In this document: piece after piece, positions 49,201 to 60,200 of the stretch
Layout: every line of letters starts with the position of its first letter
Numbering within the stretch: position 1 is the first letter of the stretch
Source: Gordionus sp. m RMFG-2023
Taxonomy: Eukaryota > Nematomorpha > Gordioida > Chordodea > Parachordodidae
Length of the DNA: 64,000 nucleotides
Assembly (NCBI RefSeq): GCF_954871325.1
Contig: NC_088778.1
Location: forward strand, 22,925,120-22,989,119
Direction of reading: 5' to 3'
Notes under the pieces: model-generated
The model's input: only the letters and a program-made list of their open reading frames with translations
The model's database searches: none
Told to the model about the DNA's origin: nothing
Program-made: the position numbers and the translations under genes

Positions 49201-49888
49201 CATGTAAGCCTAAAACTACAAAATTTTATGATATCATAATAGGATTTAAGGATAGAGCTTGTTGTAACATAATAAAATAGAGGTTCTACCCATGGCTCGA
49301 AATAATAATGTTATAAATTCCTTCCTATTATTTCATTTTTGCCGAATCGAATATCACAATTACAAAATTAATTATGGAAATAAAAGAAAAGTAATCAGAT
49401 GAGAAATATATCATATCGTATTTTATAACAAGTTATTTCTGGATATTTATATTTAATCATTACATTAAAATAGATAATAAATATTTTAAACTTGAGATAT
49501 TTATTAATTCCATTCATAAAAGGTTTGGATGGGCCAAGACCTAAAAAATTTACCGCCAGGCTCGGTCCAATTAAATATGATTATCAGGTCTATAACATAT
49601 ATCTATTTCATGTTAAGAAAATGAACTTTTAAGAACTGGATATAAAACAAAAATTTAATCCTTGGTTATATAAGCTTGTATTAAAAAATACTGATGAAAT
49701 TTTTCATAATCATATCTATTATATTCAAGGTATATTTAAGGACACATTTCAATACAATAATTATGTCACGTTCAATACAATCATATTGTGGAGTAAATCA
49801 ATTACCCAATAGCTGGAATGCTTCTGAAGGAGCAAGCTTATACCTGAAGCTCATCGAAAGCGAAAGACAATGTTATTTTATTTTTTAG
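40221..49888 (+). CDS. Secreted cysteine-rich protein with the DUF7044-DUF7042-DUF7043-DUF7045 layout (13 exons)
   Basis: Exons: 40221-40305, 40349-40431, 40474-40616, 41091-41152, 41898-41981, 42221-42466, 42880-43107, 43240-43325, 43611-43741, 43974-44311, 48282-48364, 48574-48801, 49730-49888. All introns are GT-AG, all phases join, and the sum is 651 codons plus stop. Residues 12-27 (LKILVLIIFVNLCPLC) form a signal-peptide core. Domain 1 (about 45-125): IPETMRGSWYLEERGSG, then KCKTCVSIVYRTQNVLEYKK. Domain 2 (about 130-310): CRSSMEGVFKFEYRYSS, YSCLGQWELTNGNVYFAVAN, LKYRCFLTRRDQPLHMT. Domain 3 (about 315-430): CHFPKNFSGNWINTANYDSR, LSYSGCQIDYVCWDF. Domain 4 (about 490-650): CPIQGRYRFEQKG, YEMSCIGYWREDS, RYRCWV. 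These are blocks I associate with a widespread, uncharacterised extracellular family of arthropods; the DUF names are from memory. Paired cysteines imply disulphides. The function is unknown. Two donors (GTTTTT, GTTTAA) are weak. The last exon ends CYFIF-stop; a GTTATT within it might lead to a further unseen exon. Confidence 0.85.
44312..48281. other. Largest intron (3.97 kb) of the secreted-protein gene
   Basis: Between exons 10 and 11. It contains a GC MITE end at about 44815-44870 (CAGGCCAGTTCAGGCCCGG, then CCACTCATCTCT) and a decayed hAT transposase on the minus strand (46880-47760). A minus-strand open frame of 88 codons at 45504-45770 (MSSMCSITFNNLLHGNDENS) resembles nothing I know; neighbouring minus-strand sequence up to 46010 is also semi-open, so it may be part of another dead transposon. 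Confidence 0.6.
46880..47760 (-). pseudogene. Decayed hAT transposase in the large intron
   Basis: Minus-strand blocks: NETTLLDVNSSLNWLEIIAM (47745-47670) and FRMIEEKSSEMDEDFQCVNN (47490-47430) upstream; then at 47040-46900 IKYNTPLPSSAPNERFFNIA (one stop is read through within the stretch preceding it). The last is the hAT dimerisation signature, and the block is clearly related to 27099-27296 and 56802-57071. It carries stops and frame breaks. It is antisense to the host gene and lies wholly in the intron. Confidence 0.55.
49517..49590. mobile_element. GC MITE end remnant
   Basis: GGTTTGGATGGGCCAAGACC, then GCCAGGCTCGGTCC: a GC-rich patch in the last intron of the secreted-protein gene, resembling family 2 MITE cores. 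Neither end can be placed. Confidence 0.3.
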
Positions 49889-49926
49889 CCTCATATATTC
49901 TTTTCGAATTATATCATAATATAAAT

Positions 49927-50086
49927 CAGAGAACTGCCAGAAGTACCATTTGCACAACCCAGCGCGTATTTTTTTAAAAATATTTATTAATTTTTATAGC
50001 TAATAATGGCAATTTAAAATATACGGCCCTTCCTGGATATATTTAAAAAAATACAGCTCGGCCCATGTACTTAGTGCAGGTCTCTG
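49927..50086 (+). mobile_element. GC-rich MITE, family 1, short internally deleted copy (copy D)
   Basis: Left end CAGAGAACTGCCAGAAGTAC and right end GTGCAGGTCTCTG match copies B and C. At 160 bp it keeps only one or two of the GC words. It lies 38 bp past the stop of the secreted-protein gene, so it may sit in that gene's 3' untranslated region. Confidence 0.65.
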
Positions 50087-51262
50087 ATTTAAAAACAAAT
50101 TGGTGATTTTTAGCAAAAATCTATTCAACATTTAAGCCTAGAGATGTACCAGATCTAATTTATTCCCTAATAAAAATTTAATTACTCAGTCGGTTCAGAA
50201 CATTCAATAAAAATATACTTTAATTTATTCAACAATGGAATAATATGGTGATTTTTTGTAAGTACTTTGTTTATCAATTTCACAATTTAAACTAAAAATT
50301 TTAAAAAAAAAATGAATGTTATTTTATAAATTTTCTATTATAACTTTACATTTATTACTTTTTAAAATGGAATAGTTGATAATTGTCCCATGCGATTTAA
50401 TCCTGGAGACACACCTAACAAAATTAGTGCAGATCAAATAATTTTGCTCAATTCAGCCCTCACGATATTCAAAATGCATTTAACCCTTTATGGCATTCTT
50501 CTGTCGATATTTTATGGTTTTTTTATTTATTTATAACCCTTTTTTATAAGATAATTCATACCATATTTTACTTTCAAAACTCAAGTAGGCTTTTGATAAA
50601 AATTACTATCTGTTGAAAATAGAATATTAGTGTTTTAATTGTCTTTAATTAATATTTCAAGGAATATATATAATTATTTTTTTTTAAATTAACTAGCAAA
50701 ATTTAGAATAGAATTATACAAATATCATGTTATTTACACAGATAATAATTGTTTATTGATTTCTATACATATTTTATTATATATAAAACCACTCATCTAA
50801 TTTTATATGATATTTATTTTTTAAACATTTTTATAAATATTTTATTATCTATAAAACCACTCATCTAATTTAATATGAAATGTATTTTTTAAACATTTAT
50901 AAATCAAAAAAACATCCACCAAATATTTTATAATACAATATATATTTTTATACACACGTTGTGTGATGTCAAATATTTTATAAATAATTTTGAGGAATTC
51001 AAAATACTCCAATGAGATAAGATAATTGATTAGAATAAAAAATTAATTATACAATATATTTATTTCAATTGGCTAAGTAAAATATATAATAAATTAAAAA
51101 ATATTTTACATGAATAAATTTAAAGAGTCAGCAATAAATTAATATTCAATAGGTTGTTTAAAAAAATCGATTCACAGTAATTTTCTAAAATTTATCAGAT
51201 TTTAAATAAAACCAGAAAATAAATAATGTTAAAAAAAACACCTGTATGAAATATTCTTTTGA
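50087..51262. other. Spacer between the two convergent genes
   Basis: AT-rich. A direct repeat pair is visible: ATAAAACCACTCATCTAATT occurs at 50785-50804 and 50851-50870, about 66 bp apart, with similar sequence on both sides. No gene is visible. The 3' untranslated regions of both convergent genes must end here. Confidence 0.5.
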
Positions 51263-54200
51263 TTATTCAGGGAGCATATCTGGGTAGGATATATTATTTA
51301 CACCAGGTTTAAGAAATTCTTCAACAACTTTGCCTACGATTGACTTTAGCTCATCCTTTATTTTATCTTTATCCCTTTTTATTAAAAAACATTAAAAAAT
51401 TAATTTCCGTAAATTTTAGGCACAGGCCTGACTTTAAGAAACAAATTTTTTTAACATAAGGGGATAGCTTTGTAGTCCCCAGTTATATAATTAGAGTCTT
51501 AAAATCTCATATAATATAAAATTAAATATTTGTATTTAAAATAACTAACTTGTAACCCACGGGAGCCAAAATTTCGGAATAGTATTTTATTTTGGGCTCA
51601 GTTCCACTTGCTCTAAGAGTTAATTTGATATCGAGATGCTCGAATGTAAACGTGATCATCTGATTGGATTTGCTAAATGGCAAAACCTGATGTTTTTGAA
51701 CAAAATGAAATAATTCATTTAATAATTTTTAAGAGTCATTAATTTCTTAAATTTGAGGGGGATCATCCCAATGCGCCATAAATACTGATGTAATTTAAAC
51801 GAGAGATGATATTCTAAATATTATTTTTTTTCCTATCAATATAGAATATGTGAGACAAAATTAAATACCGCTTTGTTATCAGGTTTTGAATTGTCGTACC
51901 CAGTCGTCAAATCTCTGATATATTTGATGACATATGGACCACATGTTTTGGGATACTTTATTTAAAATAATAAAGGTGATAAAATTGCAAAAAACTGAAT
52001 ATTCATTTTATTTGTAATTCTTAATTTTTAGGATCATTTTATTAAATACCTTCTTAAATTTTTTTAAACAAATATAATTTCGAACAAAATAATAATATTC
52101 AATTATATTTTTCTATTTATTAAAATTAATATAACAACGATAAAAAAATAATATATCAATAAAATTAAAATACTAAAAAAATTTTATAAACCTGGCAAAT
52201 TGCCATTAATCGTGAAGTGCATAAAATGTTATCAATTTAAGTAGCAATTCTAGTGCTTCTTTGAAACACTGCTTAATCTTAGCCTCTCCTTCCCATAATT
52301 ACAAATGCATTTTTCTTTATCTTTTTAAATATTATATTTAGTTATCTACGTAATTATTTTATGAGTTTCCTACTAGATTGCAATCTCATATATTAGTATA
52401 ACCATACATATATAATTTATTTTATAATATTATCGACATCAGATTAGATTTATTACAGCCAGCGAACAAAATTACCTATATTTATTTTTATTTAGTTCGG
52501 ATTTGATAGTATATATACGGTTATATTATAATATCGAATTAATGACTAATATTTTAGACTATTTCTTAGCAATTATATTTAAGTATCACAAAATTTAAAT
52601 TTTATGAACCCAATATTCCTACACCTATACATATCCAAACCTCATATAATAATATCCCCTAAGGACTCATTTGATGTATATTTCAGTAAGTAAAAACAAT
52701 CTCCCATCCTTTTTAATATTTTGATTAAAAATGTAAAAAGTCTCAATCTTAGTCTGCTAATATCAGACGAGGAACCGAGAGTGATCATAGGGTATAAATT
52801 AGGCTGCGACCTATGTCTACCTCATAAATGTAAAAGGTGCCAGAAAGAAATCGATCCTAAAAGTAGACATGATCTAGTTTTTTAACAATGAGTAGTTCAG
52901 TCGCCAATCTCGAATAAATTAAGTTTGGCCAACTAACCAAATCTCCTGAAACCCGTTCACTCATCCATGTCTGATGGGAGAAGACCAGATTGCTTTACAA
53001 ATATTCTGTTTAGAGGAAAATACCTAAGTTTAGATTTCATCTGTCTACAAATTCTGCTCTAACCAAACATTGATGTGATTAATATAGCCGGATGGTTAAA
53101 GTTATCTATACAGGGCCCTTAGATTTAGATAAAAAGATCGCAATGGGGATCGTAGATCCTTATAAATTTTTACAATTAATACAAATTGATGTGTTCTTTC
53201 TGAGATGCAACTATCTTAGTTTCCTCGGATCTCGACGAGAGCTTTCTTTTACTTTGTTTTTTTTAATTCTTACTTTTTTTCCTGCCTTATAAAAATTTAA
53301 TATGGGTTTTTTTAGGATGTTTTAAATAGTTTACATGTTTTTTATAAGTTATAATATAGATATATTATTGTTTTTTAAAATAAATAAAAAATTACAATAT
53401 TCTTTTTTAGAAAAAAAGTGATTATTCATAACACAATGTTGTTTACAATAAAATGATATTATATTTTGTCAAACAGCTTATTGCAGACCTATAGTTATAT
53501 TATCCTCATCCTCCGTAGTAATGCAACAACATTAAAAAAATTTTAGGATTATATAAGTAAAGTCGCCCAATAAGGAAGAAATTCAGATATTTCTTTTCTG
53601 GGTTTGAGCCACAAGCGTAATTTCATGAAAGTAATTCCGTTTTTTAATTGTGAACTTTTAAAAATATTGAATTTGCATTAATTCATAAATGAAATGTTGT
53701 ACTGTATTTTGATGACCCTGCCAATTTCTGATTGAATCGAATATTGAGGCAATGATCTTCGGATCATAACAACTCAGATATGAATTTTTGAATTCATTGT
53801 AACCATATCTATTTGTATAAAGCAAAAGGCAAATTTAATAGGTAACTTAAACATAAAACTTATGATATTCTATAAAAGGAATATTAAACTTTTCATAAAT
53901 CTCCATAAGTTTTTGGTATAAGGTCATATTTTTTTGTATCTTTAAATAACTTGCCATCTCCGCCAAAAGTAAGGAGGCAGATATCCCGTCCTTGTCTAAA
54001 ATTCTGGAATCGCACATGTAACCTTGATATTGTTATAATATATAAAAGCGATATTCATTAGGGACTTGTTAGAAACCAAGATTTTTGCCTAAATTAAACA
54101 AATGCCCGATTTTCTGTTTCAAAGTTTAATAAGTTGACAAGCTTTCTGTATTTTATTTGTGAAATATAAGATGCAATGATACCCTCGATTTTAACAGATA

Positions 54201-57200
54201 CCAGTCCAATACCCTAAAATGATGGTTCCTATTCTAAGTCACTAAAAATAAAATTGATAATCTAGCTTATATCTCGAAAATTTTTGAAGTAAATTTAAAA
54301 TAAACACTTGTATTCAGATGAGTTTTTTAAAATCACTAAAAAATGAGGGAAATATCAATATGCTCAAATATTGTTCTTAATTCTGTGAAAATGATATTTC
54401 CTCCTTCTAGATTTTTTGGATCTAAAGAACTTGTTCGACTTGACCAGTTATGTAGTTCATATATCTAATAAAATAACCTATTGCCTCCTCATAAGCGAAA
54501 ATAACCTCGTGTCCACTTTCAATAAGTTCGTCGGCTTTGTTACCTATCCACTTGAATCCTGTTAAAGTTTCCTTTAATAAAAAAAATTGGTTCATTATTT
54601 TAAAAGAATAAAATTAAAAATACTAATCTATAGGGCTGGAAAATTTCAAAACTAAACAGTTAATTTTTTTCCTACAATTTCAAACTTAAAATTACTATTC
54701 AAAAACAAAAGACATATTTTAAATTTTAAAAAATAATTGGCATCAGAATATATCCAATATTTGTTTAATGATTAAATATATATAGAATCAGCATTTAAAA
54801 TAGATCCATTATTGGCCAATATTAAAAGCGAAAATTATATAATACGTTTTAAGGTGTAGTTATTAAATGTATAATTGTTAGTTTTGTAAACGAAGGCGTT
54901 CCTTTTTTATGACGAACGCTTTCGAATTTAACGTTCGTTCAATTTTAAAAATACTTTTTATTTTTATTTATTAGAAAAATTTAATATTAATCCTAATATT
55001 TAAAGAAAAAAGTCCTATATTTTATAATCAAATTTTTTATTAATTATATTTCAAAATAAAACTATATTATTTTTTAACATGTCTAATTTATTGTGTTAAA
55101 AAATATAATACATTTATATATATTAAATAAAAATTTAAAAAAAATTTATCATAAAATTTTGAACGAACGTGAAAGCGTTCCTTTTTGTCAAGAACGTTCA
55201 ACGCGTTCGAATTTTTTAGAAATGTTTACAGCATTAATAATTGTATTACTTTATTAAATATAAAATCTACATAAGGTATTATTTTATTAAACTTTTTTTT
55301 TTACTAAACTCTTTATTGAAAATATTTTTATAAAAACTAAATAAAACCAAAATAATAAATGATTAATAGAATATAAGAATTAAAATACATATAAAAATAA
55401 ATTTTAAAGAATGTTAATAAAAGAGGGAATCTATAATGATTATCTTGAAGGGACTTTAAAAATATATGCTTGATATGCAGGTAAACTTAATATTTTAATT
55501 TTAAAAAATTTGTGGGCCAGGGATTTTAAATGATAAACGCGGCAACACTAAATTAGATTTCTTTGTAATTATTCAAGTTTTGATATAAATTCCATGGCAT
55601 CAACAATCATGCACATTGAGGTCGATATGCAATATATGATTTATTGGGTGATGCTGAAATTGCTCATTACTATTATCATGGAATTCACATGAATATGCAA
55701 GTTTTAAGGTTAGTTATTTCGAATAAAGTAAATTCGAGTCAAATTAGGTACTCCTTAAAAGATTGAAAAACATTTACATATAAAAAGGCATTCTAAAATT
55801 GAACTAATTACTTCAAACCCAAACCCTTCGATCTCCGCCATTTTCTGTAACAAATGACCAGATACTGTACTGGCTACCATGTATAATTTCTTGATTCGAT
55901 TCTTTAAATCATCAGTTAAAATTACATCCTGATCGCAAATTTTTTGAGTATTATTAGTTTGAGGCTCGTGATGTTCATTATGAGGTATTTTAGAATTATA
56001 AAGATTTAGCCAACAATGATAGGCCCACCACCCTAGCAAAGTACCTTGTTCATTACCTGTGAAGTAATGCCAATTATCTTCGCTATAATAGAAAATAAAT
56101 AAATAAATATTTTATTTAAAAAAATTTTTAAGCAATTACCCAGATTTTATATAACTCATTTTGAGATAACCTTTCTCACCTCCTCCGTCCTTTGTCAAAT
56201 TCATATTCCATTCTTCTATCCATCAAACTCTCAATCTTTGTATATTCCTTCTTTTAAAAAAAACTAAAACATTATTCTAATTCTACTTTATTATTAGAGA
56301 TATATGTATTGTAATTAGTGCTGTGAAGTAACGTCAAAAAAGAAAGTCATTCGTTACCTTAATCTAAAGGTAACGAGTAACGGTAACGCGTTTAAATTTT
56401 TGAGTAACGGTAACGCAAAATGTTACTTTACTCGGAAAAATAATATTATATTGTATTACAAAATTACTTTTATTTATTTATTATTTTTTAATTCTTAATA
56501 TTAATAATTTAAGCCTAGTTTTAATTCATATCAACCACTTCCAACTTTTTTTTTAAATTCTCGTTGTTAAATTATCAGTCGAAATTAATATTCAATCAAA
56601 ATTCAAAGTAAATATAATGATATTATTAATTAATTTATAATTTATTTTAAAAGAATATTATGTCCATAGTACTTAACTTCTTAAGATGAAGAAAATTTAA
56701 CCCTTCCCTGGCCCCAATTTGAAAAAGAAAGAAAAGGCTTGATTACTTTATCCAACACACACAATATTTTCAAATAATGTTAATTTTTTTTTGATGAGGA
56801 AATGAATGAAGATCTCTGTGAAGATGATCTTTCAAGCTTTTTTCAAAATAAAGATATTTCCTTAAATATTTTTGATAAATTCCCCGAATTGAAATTTTTG
56901 TTTATTAAATATAACACCATTCTCCCATGTTCTGCGCCAATTGAACGTGTGTTTAGCACAGCGAAAGCTGTGTTGAGTACTAAGCGCTCATGTTTATCTG
57001 ATCAAAATTTTGAAAATCAATTGTTGTTAAAAATAAATAAAAAATTGTTACATAAAGATGTTATCTTATAATGTATTATTTTTGTATAATTTTATTCATA
57101 TTATAATTATGAAAATTTTATTATATAAAAAGATCTTATTTTATATGTTCTTTTTGTAGTTTTATTTTATTATATATTGTCCGATAAAAAAAAAATATTT

Positions 57201-60200
57201 TTTTGCATTATATATAACATTTAATTTTTTTAAGTAACGAGTAGCCCGTTATTTTTTTGAGAAGTCGGTAACGCGAGTTCCTTTTGTAAAATGTAACGAG
57301 TAACGGTAACGCGTTTCATTTTTCAGATGTAACGGTAATGCGTTTCTTTTTTGTAGTAACGTTTACAGCACTAATTGTAATACAAAAAACCTTTGTTTTT
57401 CCACGGCTGCCATTCGATCAGCATCGGGGTCGGTGGCTAAAACAAGAGAACATTGATTGTTTAAAGCGGTTTCCATGGCTAATTTCATGACAAATTTACC
57501 TTCTTCAGGGTTCGGAAAATCTAAAGTAGGAAAATTCGCATCCGGATCTTGCTAAGAAAATATATTATTTGTATTTATAAAAGGTTATTTATTTTTTTGA
57601 AATTTTAACTAGTATAAAAACCCATAATATTTGATTAAGGATGTTCTGAGTTTTTTCTAAGCATGTAATTCATCCTTTATGGGTCAATGGCATATGGTTT
57701 ATTAATTATCCAGCATGTATATAGTTTATAAATGTTTCAAAAAAAGACCTGACATCATGTCAGTATTAGGATTTTACTAAACCAGAAAACTCTCAAGACT
57801 GTGATTACTTGGGAGAAAAAATATATTAAGCAGAAAACTTATCCTGAAAATGCCCTAATAATCTTCTCTCCTCGAGGATAAATAAAAAAACTAAGTGTAC
57901 TTAAAGAACAGAATTAAACATCTCTATGTTAATCATTTTGAAATGGGTTTCAAAAAATTCCTTTTATATATAATTTAGCAAGGCTTTTATTTTTATCTTT
58001 TAAAAAAAACTATAAACTATTACAAAATTATAACATTACTGTCAGTTAACCTGCTTTATGACAGGATAAACGGAGGAGAATCCACCAGCCTCAAAAGCTT
58101 TCTTAATATACACCCATCCAACTCCATGAAGCGGTGTGAAAGCTATTTTGATATTAGCTGAAACGTTCAAATTCCTTTGTTTTGAGTTTTAAAAAAAATT
58201 TGAATTAAAAATTGATGAATAACTTTAACTCTCATATCATTTTGTTTGTTATGGTGTTTTTTTAAAAAAATTCTCATCTGTAGAATAGCTTAAAGCATAG
58301 TTATTATAAATTGCAAAATTTTCTCTATTAGAGTTCGTCCTGTCTCATTTTTTAACGCTACATTTGAAACGCAAGAAAAATTTACAATGTTAAAAGATAG
58401 GGAACAAATTGACGCAGTTTTTAAACGCTGCGTTATTCCTACGAATATTATTTTTATTAGTAGAAGCAAATTATCATATAAAAAAGTGTTAGAACTTTAA
58501 ATTATTCTAATTATTAAATTTATAAATATCTGCATCATCCAAATTAACATTAATTGAGATTTATTAAAAGGCTTCTATTTAATCGTATAATTAAAACGGA
58601 AATTTTCAGTAAAGAAAACTTTAAATGTTCACAACAAATACTTAATTCTCAGAAAAAATACTAAATGCTTAAAATATTTATTAATTTAAGATAAAAAAAC
58701 TAAATGGCCCATAAAAAAATTAATAATTTCTCAAAAAGATCAAAACTAGTCACTTTATTTTTAGCACTATTGATTTTAAGAATCTTTTATGATTAAAATT
58801 ATAAAAAAATTATTGGCCCTTTAGGTTTTTTCCAAAAAAATCTTACTGGTTACTAGCGCTTATTTTAAAAAACGGAATCTTTTGTTTTATTAATATAGTA
58901 ATGGTTAACATTCGAAATATTATAATCCTTCAAATATGTGAATCTTCTCTCTTTCTTTCTTAGGAGTTATGATTAATTTTAATAGCATTCTAAAAATCTT
59001 TTCATTTGATACCATTATCGAGACATTTCTTTAGGTTTCTAACTCGACTCCCCATGACTTAGAATGATTAATTCTAAGAGTAATGATACATAGGATTGAA
59101 CATTAATGATTTTTTTATGTGTTTTTTTAAAAAAATATTAGATAGCATTGTAATTTTATCCTTATATACAAATTATTTTTTATGATTTTAAAAAGCGTAT
59201 GTGGCCTAGCCAGTTCAGTACATGTATTCTACTTTGATGGTTCTGGGATCGAATCCAGCAAGAGTCATGTTTTCTTCTTAAACCAAATTGGCCATTCTGG
59301 CATCGGGGCGATGATATATTAAAAAAATATGTGTCTTATTGCATTTTAATAAAGGTTGTTGTTTAGCAAGTGATATAACATCATATATCATTGCTCTTAT
59401 ATCGAATAGCACTCAATTTTTAATTAGCTTTCATTTGATATTTTTAGAAACTTATAGAGAACCCCATGACCTAAAATAGCACTCAAAAAATATGTCTATT
59501 ACCTTTTATTTGATACCTGGAATAGCATTTCTGATAAATTTAAATAAAAAAATCAAAATTTTATTTAGAAAATTAATAAATATTCCTTAAAGTATTTTTA
59601 ATTATGAATTATATTAAGGAAGAAATTAAAATTCTGAGCGTTTCAATTTTTATCCCGCGCAAAATAATAAGTCTCTATCTGCAATAACCTATTATATTTA
59701 TATTTGTATGCCAAACAATAGAAACACATCTAAAGGATAGAAACAAAGACCAGCTGTTCAAAATTAAAGTCCAAAAAAATAGTGTTTTGAGTTTTAAACA
59801 CATCATTAAGGAAGTGAACGGCGTTCTTAAAATAATTTTATTTTAAATGCCGACAGAAAATAATCATGTCAGTTGTCATTGTGAATTTTATAAGTAAAAA
59901 AAACAAGGTATATTTTGTATTTAGAATTTGTGAAGGTCAACCTGACAGGTGCACAGTTGGAAAACTTTTTCTTAAAATAAAATGGAGGGGCACATTTTGA
60001 TCGAATCTAAAAAAACTTAATGTCTCTTATTTTGTTGATAAAATCGGTCCGGTTGTGTTGATGTCTAAAAGGGTCCTGTTTGGCCTTTATTATTTGTAAG
60101 GGAGGAGGTAAAACTTGTATAGTAATCTATCGGTGACGAATTTCATGTAAGAGTTGGTAATTTCCATCAAAGGATCTTGTTGCAAAGGGCTATTTTGGTG

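Noticed and set aside
59195-59270. A true tRNA gene
   Set aside because: The A and B boxes are present but the acceptor and anticodon stems do not pair; a SINE head fits better.
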